From Candidatus Dormiibacterota bacterium (GTDB taxonomy: Bacteria > Chloroflexota > Dormibacteria > Dormibacterales > Dormibacteraceae): DNA of 64,000 bases. The notes below the pieces were generated by a model. The model was not told the DNA's origin and searched no databases. It saw only the letters and a program-made list of their open reading frames with translations. A program made the position numbers and the translations under genes. Of the stretch, positions 33,086 through 41,708 are shown piece by piece. Position 1 is the first letter of the stretch. Each line of letters starts with the position of its first letter. The stretch is taken from positions 124,001 through 188,000 of the forward strand of contig PLJM01000017.1 in NCBI GenBank assembly GCA_003139695.1. Direction: 5' to 3'.

Positions 33086-34060
33086 CTAGCGCATCGCCCT
33101 TTTCACGGTGTCGACGATTCGCGCCACCGTCGGCATCGCCTCGTCTTCCATTGGCTGAGCTGCGGGGAGGGGCACGTGTGGTGTCGTGATGCGAACCATC
33201 GGCCCGTCCAGGTCGTCGAAGCACTCCTCGGCGGCGATCGACACGATCTCGGCGCCCCACCCACACAGCCTCGGGTTCTCCTCCACGGTGAAGAGACGCC
33301 CAGTCTTGCGCACCTCACGCAGGATCGTGCGCGTGTCGAGGGGAACCAGGCTGCGGACGTCGACCACCGTCGCATCGATGCCGAGGCTGTCGAGCTCGCC
33401 AGCCGCGGCCAGCGCCCTGGGCACCATCGCCGCAAGAGCCACGATCGTGCAGTGCTTGCCCTCGCGCAGTACCCGGGCGGTGCCCAGCTTCTCGACATGC
33501 TCTCCGTCCGGCACCTCGCCCTTGATGCCGTAAAGCGATTTCTGCTCGAAGAAGAGAACGGGATCGGGGTCTCGGATGGCAGCCGCCAGGAGGCCCTTCG
33601 CGTCAGCGGGCGTCGACGGCGCGACGACCTTCAGGCCGGGAACCGCCATCGCCCAGTTCTCCAGGCTCTGCGAGTGTTGGGCGCCAAAGCGCGAGCCGCC
33701 GCCATTCGCGGTCCGGATCACCAGCGGCAGCGATACCTGGCCGTCCGTCATGTAACGGGTCTTGGCCACCTGGTTCGCGATCATGTCCCAGCACGTGGCG
33801 AGAAAGTCCGAGAACATGATCTCGACGATCGGCCTCAAGCCGGTCATGGCGGCGCCCATCGCCGCGCCGACTATCGCCTGCTCCGAGATGGGCGTATCGC
33901 GAACGCGTTCCGCTCCAAATTTGTCGAGCAAGCCGACAGTGGCCTTGAAGACACCGCCGGCCGCGGCCACGTCCTCACCTATGAAGTAGACCGTCGGGTC
34001 GCGCTCCATCTCTTGCGCGATGCCGGCGGCCACCGCCTCGCGGAAGGTCAGTTCCGCCAT
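33086..34060 (-). CDS. thiamine-diphosphate dehydrogenase E1 component, beta subunit
   Basis: 324 residues, the standard length of pyruvate/acetoin/branched-chain 2-oxo acid dehydrogenase E1 beta. Visible features are IGEDVAAAGGVFKAT, DTPISEQAIVGAA (with the conserved Glu that activates thiamine), RFGAQHSQSLENW and the C-terminal transketolase domain VTVEENPRLCGWGAEI-like segment. It overlaps E1 alpha by 13 bases. No E2 (lipoyl acyltransferase) or E3 gene is in the operon, so it either borrows those from elsewhere or acts as a free oxo-acid decarboxylase/oxidoreductase. Confidence 0.92.
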   Translation of the reverse strand: MAELTFREAVAAGIAQEMERDPTVYFIGEDVAAAGGVFKATVGLLDKFGAERVRDTPISEQAIVGAAMGAAMTGLRPIVEIMFSDFLATCWDMIANQVAKTRYMTDGQVSLPLVIRTANGGGSRFGAQHSQSLENWAMAVPGLKVVAPSTPADAKGLLAAAIRDPDPVLFFEQKSLYGIKGEVPDGEHVEKLGTARVLREGKHCTIVALAAMVPRALAAAGELDSLGIDATVVDVRSLVPLDTRTILREVRKTGRLFTVEENPRLCGWGAEIVSIAAEECFDDLDGPMVRITTPHVPLPAAQPMEDEAMPTVARIVDTVKRAMR

Positions 34061-35034
34061 GCCGAGCCTCCGTCGCTCCAGACCTGGCTTTCGATGTCCT
34101 CGATCCTGGCCGGCGGCGCATTGCGCGCCTCTTCCGTAGCAAGGTCCACCTTTTGCCGCGCATCGTCATCGATCTTCCGCAGCATCGCTTCGTCGATTCC
34201 ACCGGAGGCGAGGCGCTCGCGATACTGCTTGATGGGATCGCGGCTCATCCATTCGCGCACCTCCTCTTTGGGCCGGTAGGAGGCGGGATCGCCACGTGAG
34301 TGACCGCCGTGGCGGTAGGTGAGGGCTTCGACCAGCGAGGGCCCTTCGCCGGAGCGAGCCCTGGCGATAGTGCGTGAGGCCGTCTCGTACATCACATCTG
34401 CGTCGTTGCCGTCGACCAGAATCGCCTCGAGGCCGTAGGCCGCCGCGCGGTCGGCGGCAGGATGCTCGACAGCTGTCACGGATTCGATTGGCGTGTACTC
34501 CATGTACCGATTGTTCTCACAGACGAAAACGACAGGCAGCTTCCAGACCACCGCCAGGTTGAGGGTCTCGTGGAAGGCCCCGATGTTGGTGGTGCCGTCA
34601 CCGAAGAAGCAGACGGCGACCTGGCCCGACTTGCGCACCTGCGCCGACCAGGCAGCGCCCGCGGCGATGGGCATGTGGGCACCGACGATGGCGTAAGAAC
34701 CCATGGCTCCGCGCGTGACATCGGTCAGGTGCATCGAACCGCCTTTGCCGTGGAGCATACCGTTGGAGCGGCCGAGCAGCTCGCCCATCGCCGCCGCCAT
34801 CGAAGCGCCGCGCGCCAGAGTGTGGCCGTGGCCGCGATAAGTGCAGAACGTGTAGTCGTCCTTTCGCATCGCCACCGCGAAACCGGCGGCGATCGCCTCC
34901 TGGCCGAGCGCGAGGTGGCTCGTGCCCTTGATCAGGTTCTCCATGAACACGTCGTATGCGCGCTGCTCGAAATCGCGAAGCTCGACCATTAGCTGATAGA
35001 GCTTCAGACGGGTCTTGTCGTCGGGCCCCATCAA
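34048..35034 (-). CDS. thiamine-diphosphate dehydrogenase E1 component, alpha subunit
   Basis: 328 residues. The thiamine diphosphate motif is G145-D146-G147 followed by N150 and the closing N174/N175 (CENN). The YRGHGHTLARG and YRYHGHS-like (here YRHGGHSRGD) loops are those of acetoin/pyruvate E1 alpha. It forms the heterotetrameric E1 with the overlapping downstream gene. It overlaps the M24 gene by four bases. The particular 2-oxo acid cannot be read from sequence; the operon context suggests a product of the compound imported by the divergent ABC system (inference). Confidence 0.92.
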   Translation of the reverse strand: MMGPDDKTRLKLYQLMVELRDFEQRAYDVFMENLIKGTSHLALGQEAIAAGFAVAMRKDDYTFCTYRGHGHTLARGASMAAAMGELLGRSNGMLHGKGGSMHLTDVTRGAMGSYAIVGAHMPIAAGAAWSAQVRKSGQVAVCFFGDGTTNIGAFHETLNLAVVWKLPVVFVCENNRYMEYTPIESVTAVEHPAADRAAAYGLEAILVDGNDADVMYETASRTIARARSGEGPSLVEALTYRHGGHSRGDPASYRPKEEVREWMSRDPIKQYRERLASGGIDEAMLRKIDDDARQKVDLATEEARNAPPARIEDIESQVWSDGGSAWRN

Positions 35035-36287
35035 TATGGGTTTGCGATCATCAGCTCTTCCGCGGGGAACAGCGTGATCACCTCATGCCCGGTCGCCGTC
35101 ACCACCAGCTCCTCTTCGATCCGCGCCGCGGAGTGGCCGTCATCGGCCGGGCAGTAGGTCTCCAGCGCGAAGACCATCCCTTCCCTGATCTCGACGGGAT
35201 CCTTGAGAGAGGTCAGGCGGCTGATGATCGGCCGCTCGTGCAGCGCCACGCCGAGCCCGTGTCCGAACTGGAGAGCGAACGCTTCCATCTCGCTGTCGAA
35301 ACCGAAGTTCTGCGCCTTCGGCCATACCTTGGCGATCTCGTCGGTGCTCACGCCGGGCTTGACCAGCTCGATCGAAGCGTCGATCCATTCACGTGCCTGC
35401 TTGTACGCGTCGCGCTGGCTCTGCGTCGCGCGGCCCACGTTGAACGTGCGGTAGTAGCAGGTGCGATACCCATTGAAGGATTGGATGATGTCGAAGAAGG
35501 CCTGGTCCCCAGGGCGGATCAGCCGATCCGAAAAGACGTGAGGGTGCGGATAGCCGCGCTCGCCAGAGACCGCGTTGATCGCTTCGACGTCGTCCGAGCC
35601 CATGTCGTAGAGCTGCTTGTTGGCGATCGCCACGAGCTCGTTCTCACGGATCCCTGGCTTTAGCGCCTCGAAGATCGTCTGGTAGACGCCGTCCACCATC
35701 GCCGCGGCCATGCTCAGCAGCATGATTTCGTCCTTTGACTTGATCTGGCGCGCATCGAGCATCGCCTGCTGACCGTCCACCACCTTGATGCCGCATTTCT
35801 GCAACGCGAAGATCATGGGGAGCTCGGCGATGTCGACGCCCAACGGCTCGCCGGCGACACCGTGCTCCTGCATGATCTCTTTCACCGTCCGCGCCAGGTC
35901 GTCTGACAAACCGGCCGCCGGCGCGACGGAGCCTCTCAGGCCCGTCATGCCTGCACGCGAGTTTTCCGGACGCAGCCATGGGGCATGCAGCCGGTGAACC
36001 TTCGCGGCCGACCCGAAATCCCACAAGATCGGCTCGCCCTTCGGCGTCAGCAATGCGAAGCGCGCCACTTTGTCGCGCGCCCACTCGCCGATGTGAGTGC
36101 TGGTGATGTAGCGGATGTTGTTCATGTCGAACACGAGCACAGCCCCAAGGCCCGCATTCGCGATGGCGTCGCGCGTGCGCTTCAAGCGGTACTCGTGAAG
36201 GCGGCGGAAATCGACGCGCTCCTCCCAGTCGACGTTCATCCGTCCGGGCGCGGGCAGCGACGCGACGGGGAACTCGGCTTTAGGCAT
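35031..36287 (-). CDS. M24 (Xaa-Pro peptidase/creatinase-fold) enzyme with one altered metal ligand
   Basis: 418 residues from the ATG at 36287. An N-terminal creatinase-type domain (LVFDMNNIRYITST) precedes the pita-bread catalytic domain. Of the five M24 metal positions, D266 (FFDIIQ), H343 (FGHGLG), E376 (ALETY) and E391/E392 (RIEEE) are present. The second aspartate, expected 11 residues after D266 and just before RTF, is C277 (CYYRTF). H350 (LHERP) is kept. Related members include dipeptidases, creatinase (metal-free) and the DMSP lyase DddP. A catabolic C-N or C-S cleaving enzyme is as likely as a peptidase. It overlaps both neighbours and belongs to the six-gene operon. Confidence 0.85.
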   Translation of the reverse strand: MPKAEFPVASLPAPGRMNVDWEERVDFRRLHEYRLKRTRDAIANAGLGAVLVFDMNNIRYITSTHIGEWARDKVARFALLTPKGEPILWDFGSAAKVHRLHAPWLRPENSRAGMTGLRGSVAPAAGLSDDLARTVKEIMQEHGVAGEPLGVDIAELPMIFALQKCGIKVVDGQQAMLDARQIKSKDEIMLLSMAAAMVDGVYQTIFEALKPGIRENELVAIANKQLYDMGSDDVEAINAVSGERGYPHPHVFSDRLIRPGDQAFFDIIQSFNGYRTCYYRTFNVGRATQSQRDAYKQAREWIDASIELVKPGVSTDEIAKVWPKAQNFGFDSEMEAFALQFGHGLGVALHERPIISRLTSLKDPVEIREGMVFALETYCPADDGHSAARIEEELVVTATGHEVITLFPAEELMIANPY

Positions 36288-37275
36288 GCTTGCTCGCTCT
36301 GGATGCGTCTTTGGACTGCTCATCGGTGGCGTGAGGCGGCGGGCTGTCCTCGAGCCCATCAGACACCTTGCGATTCTCAGGCAGCAGGTTGAGGTGCGCG
36401 CCCCAGGCTTCGAGCTGGAGAAGGCTCGCGAAGTCAACGTCACCCAGCTCGTTGCCGATCAGGTTCATCACGATCTGATGCACCAGCGCCGACACTGGCA
36501 TCGGGACGTCGAGCTTGCGCGCGGCCTCCAGCCCGAGCTCGAAATCCTTGCGCAGCAGCCGGCCGGTGAACGTCGGCGTGAAATCGAGATTGACGAATGC
36601 CGGGGTCTTGTAACGCGTGAAAGTCGAACCCATGACGCTGCCGTTGAGAAACTCGAGGTAGTCAGCGCGGGACACGCCGCCGCGTTCGGCGAGCACTGTG
36701 GTCTCGGCCATGATCTGTGTCACCACCCCGAGCACGAGGTTGTGACAGATCTTGACGAGGCGTGCGCGTTCGCCTTCGCCGACGTAGGCGACAGTGGCCC
36801 CGAGCAGCTGGAGGTAGGGGAGCGAGGTCTCGAAAGCCTCCCGTGGACCCGACACGGCAATGCTCAAGCGTCCCGCGCGAGCGACCTTCGGGTTGCCGCT
36901 GACCGGGGCCGCGAGCAGTGCCGTACCTAGCTCTTCAGCTTTCGCCCGAACCTTCTGCGACGCTTCCATCGAGACCGTCGACGAATCGATGACGACTCCA
37001 GGCACCGGCCCACCGCCGGCCAGCACGCCATCCCGGCCGGTGGTCACGTCGGCGAAATCCTGTGAGGCGGCCACCGATGTGAAGACGATGTCGCGGTCGG
37101 CCAGGTCGGCTGGGCGCTCGACCAACTGGGCGCCGAGCCGCGCGAACGGTTCCGCCTTGACCCGCGTCCGGTTGTAAACGGCGACGTCGCAGCCGGCGTC
37201 GAGAAGCCTGGTCAGAAGGGCGGAGCCCATGCGCCCCGTGCCGATCCAGCCGAGCCTGTGCTTCGAGGGCTTCAT
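36280..37275 (-). CDS. beta-hydroxyacid dehydrogenase (3-hydroxyisobutyrate dehydrogenase family)
   Basis: 331 residues from the ATG at 37275, first gene of the leftward operon. The NAD(P) fold LGWIGTGRMGSALLTRLL is at the N-terminus. The substrate loop is VSGNPKVARAG, and the catalytic lysine lies in LVKICHNLVLG. It oxidises a 3-hydroxy acid (or reduces the semialdehyde). A GTG at 37320 is in frame but its codons are made of a CCTG tandem repeat, so I prefer the ATG. The strict ribosome-binding site is poor (GGGAGG 14 bases away). A strong promoter and LacI-type operator lie 60-100 bases upstream. Confidence 0.9.
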   Translation of the reverse strand: MKPSKHRLGWIGTGRMGSALLTRLLDAGCDVAVYNRTRVKAEPFARLGAQLVERPADLADRDIVFTSVAASQDFADVTTGRDGVLAGGGPVPGVVIDSSTVSMEASQKVRAKAEELGTALLAAPVSGNPKVARAGRLSIAVSGPREAFETSLPYLQLLGATVAYVGEGERARLVKICHNLVLGVVTQIMAETTVLAERGGVSRADYLEFLNGSVMGSTFTRYKTPAFVNLDFTPTFTGRLLRKDFELGLEAARKLDVPMPVSALVHQIVMNLIGNELGDVDFASLLQLEAWGAHLNLLPENRKVSDGLEDSPPPHATDEQSKDASRASKHA

Positions 37276-37293
37276 GTTTCTAGACACTGCCTC

Positions 37294-37313
37294 CCTGCCT
37301 GCCTGCCTGCCTG
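37294..37313. repeat. tetranucleotide tandem repeat (CCTG)5
   Basis: Five perfect CCTG units lie in the leader of the leftward operon, between the promoter at 37347-37376 and the ATG at 37275. If translation began at GTG 37320, loss or gain of one unit would shift the frame. Confidence 0.8.
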
Positions 37314-37333
37314 CCGGCACGGCAGGGTAAGCG

Positions 37334-37376
37334 CAAACGATTGTCTAACATAGCAGCCGAAATTTGGACCTGTCAA
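37334..37376 (-). promoter_or_regulatory. promoter and LacI-type operator of the leftward operon
   Basis: On the minus strand, TTGACA (37371-37376), an 18-base spacer and TATGTT (37347-37352) are followed by CAATCGTTTG (37334-37343), which covers the expected transcription start. The operator is an imperfect palindrome around a central CG, the LacI/GalR-family pattern. The same arrangement recurs at 38458-38501. Confidence 0.8.
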
Positions 37377-37385
37377 CGAGGCCGA

Positions 37386-38441
37386 TTACTCCGCCGGACT
37401 TCGTGGTGCGGGGCGCCTGACCAGCTGTTCGTCAGCGCCGAGGCAGCTCGAGCCCCGAATCACGAGCTGCGGAGCGAAAACCACCCGCCTGGGCGTGAGC
37501 ACTCCGGTCTCGATCTGCTCCAAGAGCATGCGGGCCGCCACGCTTCCAAACTCGTGTATCGGCACGTGCACCGTCGTCAGTCCTGGGATCAGGCGGCCGG
37601 CGAGCGGGATGTCGTTGTAACCGACGATCGCCAGATCCTCCGGGATACGCATCCCCCGTTTCCGCGCCGCGCCGTATGCGCCGATCGCCGTCATGTCGGT
37701 TACCGCGAATATCGCAGTCGGAGGGTGCTTCAGCGACAGCAGGTGGTCCATCGCCTTGGCGCCGCCTTCTTCGACGAAGCCTGACTCGACGAGGAGGTCG
37801 GGGTCGGCAGGGATCCCCGCCTCCGCCAAGGCGACATGGTAGCCCTTGCGGCGCAGCACGCCTGTGCTGACCGTCGGCTGGCCGGCCAGGTGGCCGATTC
37901 GAACGTGGCCGAGGCCGATCAGGTGCTGTGTGGCAAGAGTGGCGCCGACCACGTCGTCGGAGCCGACGAATGGGTCGACGCCTTCCTCGCTGAACCGGTT
38001 GACGAGCACATAAGGAGTGCGCTGGTGGCGCAGCCACCGCACCGCCGGGTCTTTCAGGAAGGTGCTGGCGAGGATCACTCCGTCGACGCGGCGGGCCGCA
38101 AGGCTGTGCAGATGGGCCCGCTGGCGCTCGGGGATGCCGTCGGTGTTGCAGAGGAGTACCTGGTAACCCCGTGGCGTCGCGCCGTCCTCGATGCCACGGA
38201 AGAGAGCTGCAAAGAAAGGGTTGGTGATGTCCGGGATGACGACGGCGAGCACCAACGTTTGACGCAGCTTCAGCCCGCGGGCCACGCCGTTGGGTCGATA
38301 TTCGGTCTCTCGCAGCAGGGCTTCGATGCGCGTTCGCGTGGTTGCCGCAATTCGCAGCCCCGGGTCGTTGTTGGCGACGCGCGACACCGTCGAGGGGTGT
38401 ACGTTGGCCCGGGCTGCGAGCTCTTTCAGCGTTACCGGCAT
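37386..38441 (-). CDS. LacI-family transcriptional regulator
   Basis: 351 residues. The N-terminal helix-turn-helix and hinge are typical (LKELAARANVHPSTVSRVANN, then YRPNGVARGLK). The periplasmic-binding-protein-like sensor domain follows (VVIPDITNPFFAALFRGIED, ending FAPQLVIRGSS). The effector is probably a sugar, nucleoside or a breakdown product. It is placed between two divergent operons whose promoters share the operator CAATCGTTTG, so it most likely represses both until the substrate is present. The -35 box of the rightward promoter lies only 17 bases from its own start codon, suggesting autoregulation. Confidence 0.94.
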   Translation of the reverse strand: MPVTLKELAARANVHPSTVSRVANNDPGLRIAATTRTRIEALLRETEYRPNGVARGLKLRQTLVLAVVIPDITNPFFAALFRGIEDGATPRGYQVLLCNTDGIPERQRAHLHSLAARRVDGVILASTFLKDPAVRWLRHQRTPYVLVNRFSEEGVDPFVGSDDVVGATLATQHLIGLGHVRIGHLAGQPTVSTGVLRRKGYHVALAEAGIPADPDLLVESGFVEEGGAKAMDHLLSLKHPPTAIFAVTDMTAIGAYGAARKRGMRIPEDLAIVGYNDIPLAGRLIPGLTTVHVPIHEFGSVAARMLLEQIETGVLTPRRVVFAPQLVIRGSSCLGADEQLVRRPAPRSPAE

Positions 38442-38457
38442 GGCTCGCGGGGTTGCA

Positions 38458-38501
38458 TTGACATTTCGTTTCGGCCGTGCCTAACATAGGGCAATCGTTT
38501 G
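38458..38501 (+). promoter_or_regulatory. promoter and LacI-type operator of the rightward ABC operon
   Basis: TTGACA (38458-38463), an 18-base spacer and TAACAT (38482-38487) are followed by CAATCGTTTG (38492-38501) over the expected start. The operator and the overlapping CTAACATAG element are shared with the promoter at 37334-37376. Confidence 0.85.
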
Positions 38502-38555
38502 TTCACCGCAAGCCGCCGCGCTCCAAAAGCGCATGCGGATGAGAGGAGCGAAGCC

Positions 38556-39773
38556 ATGCGAAGGGCCTTGATCGCAATCGTGGCGGGCGCCGGCCTGGCC
38601 CTCACTGCTTGTGGTGGTGGAACGGCCACTGCGACCCCTTCACCGGGAACCCCGATCACCATCGGCGTCTCCGTGTCGCTGACCGGCGACTTCTCGAGCG
38701 ACGGTCCGGCCCTGGTGAAGGGTTACGACCTGTGGGCTGAGGACGTCAACAAGAAGGGCGGCCTCCTGGGCCACCCGGTGACCATGAAATACGTCGACGA
38801 CCTCAGCAGCACGACACAGGTCGTCACGAACTACCAGAACTTGATCTCGTCGAACCACGTCGCACTTGTCTTCGGACCCTACTCGAGCCTGCTGACGAAA
38901 CCGGCGGCCACTGTTGTCGACCGTCTCGGTTACGCGTTTCCGGAGCCGGCCGGAGGTGCGCCGTCGGTGTTCGCGCTTAACCTGCACTCGCTCTTCTTCG
39001 TACAGCCCGCGGCGATCGAGGACAACCTGGTCAGCTACACCAACTGGCTGCTGGCGCTGCCTGCCGACCAGCGCCCCAAGACCGCTGCATATGCGACTGA
39101 GGACGATCCCTTCACACAGCCTCAGATCGACAAGGCCAGGAAGCTCCTGGAGGCGGGAGGAATCCAGACCGTGTCTTACAAGGTATATCCCGCGGAGACC
39201 ACCGACTTCACTCCCCTCGCACTCAAGGTGGCGAGCTCAAACGCAGACGCTGTCATCCTCGGCACCCAGGTGCCTGACGCGATCGCGTTCGTCAAGACGT
39301 TCATCGCTCAGCACTACAACCCGAAGACGCTGATCGAGACTGCCGGCCCTGACCAGGGCGCGCAGTACTCGGACAAGCTCGGCGCCAACACGGAGGGGAT
39401 CATGGTGCCGGCGGGCTGGACCTCGGGATCACAGGCTTTTAACAACCCCACTTTTGTGGCTGAGTACATCGCCAAGTACGGTGGTACCGCGGCCGACATC
39501 AGCGCCGACTCCGCCGAGGGGTATAGCGTCGGGCAGGTCGTCGAGCAGGCTGCGACCAAGGCCGGCAGCATCGACAACCAGAAGCTGATCGACACGCTTC
39601 ACACAGGGACCTATCAGACGGTCCAAGGCCCGATGGGTTTCGACTCCGTCGGCAGGCCTCAGGGTGGCGTGGGAGTCTTTGTGGAGCAGTGGCAGAATGG
39701 CAATGCGGTTTTCGTCTACCCGGCCGCAGTGGCCGCCGCACAGCCTGAATACCCGAAGCACGACTGGCAGTAA
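38556..39773 (+). CDS. branched-chain-amino-acid-type ABC transporter substrate-binding lipoprotein
   Basis: 405 residues from the ATG at 38556, which has GAGAGGAG as ribosome-binding site. The signal peptide ends in a lipobox (LTAC), so it is a lipoprotein facing outward. The type I periplasmic-binding fold (Peripla_BP_6) is clear from ITIGVSVSLTGDFSSDG and the VFGPYSS segment. Family members bind amino acids, amides, aromatic acids or urea. The ligand here is unknown. It is the first gene of the operon and is controlled by the LacI-type operator upstream. Confidence 0.92.
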   Translation: MRRALIAIVAGAGLALTACGGGTATATPSPGTPITIGVSVSLTGDFSSDGPALVKGYDLWAEDVNKKGGLLGHPVTMKYVDDLSSTTQVVTNYQNLISSNHVALVFGPYSSLLTKPAATVVDRLGYAFPEPAGGAPSVFALNLHSLFFVQPAAIEDNLVSYTNWLLALPADQRPKTAAYATEDDPFTQPQIDKARKLLEAGGIQTVSYKVYPAETTDFTPLALKVASSNADAVILGTQVPDAIAFVKTFIAQHYNPKTLIETAGPDQGAQYSDKLGANTEGIMVPAGWTSGSQAFNNPTFVAEYIAKYGGTAADISADSAEGYSVGQVVEQAATKAGSIDNQKLIDTLHTGTYQTVQGPMGFDSVGRPQGGVGVFVEQWQNGNAVFVYPAAVAAAQPEYPKHDWQ

Positions 39774-39831
39774 ATGAAACGGGGACGGTGAGCGAAGGCC
39801 GCCGTCCCGGCGTCACCCCGGACGCGCCAGG

Positions 39832-40707
39832 ATGATCCTGGTCCTGGAGGCGGCGGTGCTCGGCGTCCTCACGGGAGGCGTGTATGCGCTGATGGCGTCA
39901 GGCCTGACGCTGATCTTTGGCGTCATGCGCATCATCAACGTGGGTCACGGGGCGCTCGTGGTTCTGGGGGCGTACCTCAGCTTCGTTCTGTGGCGCAATC
40001 TGAACATCGACCCGTTCGTGAGCCTGGTGGTGACGATGCCTGTCATGTTCGTGTTGGGCGTGATCCTCCAGGTCGTCTTCATCCGCCCGTTGAAAGCTGA
40101 TCGCGAGGCTTTGTCAGTGCTGGTCACCTATGCCCTCGCGCTGGGGATCGAAGGTTTGCTCGGCTTCTTCTTCACCTCCAACTACGTGCAGATCACCGCG
40201 TGGTACGACACTGCAAGCTTTCCGATCGGCAATTTTCGAATCACTTACGTCTACATCTACGGATTTCTCCTATGCCTGGCGATCCTGGGCGCGATCTTCC
40301 TCATGCTCTATCGCACCACCTTCGGGGGCGCCATCCGGGCAACGATGCTGAACCGGACGGCCGCCCAGCTCGTCGGCATCGATGTCGACCGTGTGTCGGC
40401 AGTCGCCTTCGGCATCGGCATGGCCACCGCAGCCGCAGGTGGCGTGGTATTCGGCATCACGAACACGTTCAACCCTGGAAGCCACTACGACCTGATCTCC
40501 AGACTGCTGACGATCATCGTCCTGGGAGGCCTGGGCAGCCTGCGCGGCGCCATCATCGCCGCCCTCATCATGTTGGTGATCGAGGACATTACGGCCGTAT
40601 TGATCTCACCGGTCTGGGCCGACTTCGTGTTCTTCGTTGTTCTGGTCGTCGTTTTGCTGGTCAGGCCACAGGGGCTATTCGGATTGCGAGTCCGCGAGCG
40701 GTTGTGA
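39832..40707 (+). CDS. ABC transporter permease, LivH type
   Basis: 291 residues with about eight transmembrane helices. The family segments YALMASGLTLIFGVMRIINVGHG and VVLGGLGSLRGAIIAALI are present. It forms the membrane channel with the LivM-type protein whose GTG start overlaps its stop. It lies 58 bases after the substrate-binding protein gene. Confidence 0.93.
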   Translation: MILVLEAAVLGVLTGGVYALMASGLTLIFGVMRIINVGHGALVVLGAYLSFVLWRNLNIDPFVSLVVTMPVMFVLGVILQVVFIRPLKADREALSVLVTYALALGIEGLLGFFFTSNYVQITAWYDTASFPIGNFRITYVYIYGFLLCLAILGAIFLMLYRTTFGGAIRATMLNRTAAQLVGIDVDRVSAVAFGIGMATAAAGGVVFGITNTFNPGSHYDLISRLLTIIVLGGLGSLRGAIIAALIMLVIEDITAVLISPVWADFVFFVVLVVVLLVRPQGLFGLRVRERL

Positions 40708-41708
40708 AGCGTATGTACGACAGGCGCGTGCTGATGCTTCTGGGCCTGGTCGCGGTCTTGGCGGTTGCGCTACTGCTGCCTGCGATAGCGCCCGATTCGG
40801 CAACCACGAACATAGCGGTCTTTACGGTGATGTACGTGGGGCTTGCGACTGCCTGGAACATCATGGGTGGCTACACGGGCTACATCTCCTTGGGCCACGC
40901 GGGGTTCTTCGGCTTCGGGTCTTACGCGCTTGGCCTCTTGCTGGCCAAGCTCGGGGTTGCCGGCGGCTATGAGCCGTTCCTTTTCGTGCCGGTGGCCGGC
41001 GTTCTCACCGCAGTGCTCGCTGCGGTGGTCGGCTGGTTTGCGCTGCGAACGCGGGCGGCGACCTTTGTGATCGTCACGATCGCCTTCATGTTCATGCTGC
41101 AGTTATTGGCCGAAAATCTGACGAGCCTGACCGGCGGGGGTGCCGGCCTGGCTTTTCCCAACCCGCCATGGCGCGGTGGCTTCTTCAACATCCCGTTCTA
41201 CTACGCGATGCTGGCGCTCGCACTCGTGGGCCTGGCGGCCTCTTGGTGGATCCGCAGATCAAAGTTCGGGCTTGGCCTGCTGGCCATTCGCGATGATGAA
41301 GACAAGGCGCTTGCCGTCGGCGTCCCTGCCGGCGCTTTCAAGTTGACTGCATTTGTTATCAGCGCAGCCCTGGTGGGCATGATCGGCGGCGTTTACGGCT
41401 ACTACGTGACCTTCATCTATCCGCAATTTGTGGTTGATCCGTTGATTGGCATCTCGATGGTGCTGATGGTGTTCCTCGGTGGTCTCGGCACTCTGTGGGG
41501 ACCGGTGCTTGGGGCGCTGATTCTCGAGCCGGCGCAGCTCTGGCTCGCATACAACTACGGCGTGAGCCGCCTCTACCTCGTCCTTTACTCCGCCGTCTTC
41601 CTGCTTGTCATCCTGTTCATGCCGCGAGGCATCATCCCTTCGGCGAGCGAGCTCATCGCGAGGCGGCGGGCGAGGGCGCCGGCGACTCGGGCGGGCGCAA
41701 CGCCATGA
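40704..41708 (+). CDS. ABC transporter permease, LivM type
   Basis: 334 residues from a GTG overlapping the livH-type stop; the ATG at 40713 is equally possible. About nine or ten helices are visible. Family signatures are GYTGYISLGHAGFFGFGSYA and the cytoplasmic loop RSKFGLGLLAIRDDEDKALAVG that contacts the ATPases. It overlaps the first ATPase gene by four bases. Confidence 0.93.
   Translation: MKRMYDRRVLMLLGLVAVLAVALLLPAIAPDSATTNIAVFTVMYVGLATAWNIMGGYTGYISLGHAGFFGFGSYALGLLLAKLGVAGGYEPFLFVPVAGVLTAVLAAVVGWFALRTRAATFVIVTIAFMFMLQLLAENLTSLTGGGAGLAFPNPPWRGGFFNIPFYYAMLALALVGLAASWWIRRSKFGLGLLAIRDDEDKALAVGVPAGAFKLTAFVISAALVGMIGGVYGYYVTFIYPQFVVDPLIGISMVLMVFLGGLGTLWGPVLGALILEPAQLWLAYNYGVSRLYLVLYSAVFLLVILFMPRGIIPSASELIARRRARAPATRAGATP

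Noticed and set aside
35031-36287. Assignment as DMSP lyase DddP
   Set aside because: The similarity is to the whole M24 creatinase-like fold, and the metal-ligand pattern of DddP is not fully present (Cys at one Asp position); the surrounding genes do not support DMSP metabolism.
37291-37320. CRISPR-like repeat
   Set aside because: It is a plain tetranucleotide tandem (CCTG)5 with no spacers and no cas genes in the window.
39606-39622. Extra DevR-like box (GGTCCAAGGCCC)
   Set aside because: It lies inside the coding sequence of a binding protein and is shorter than the 15-base box, so chance is likely.
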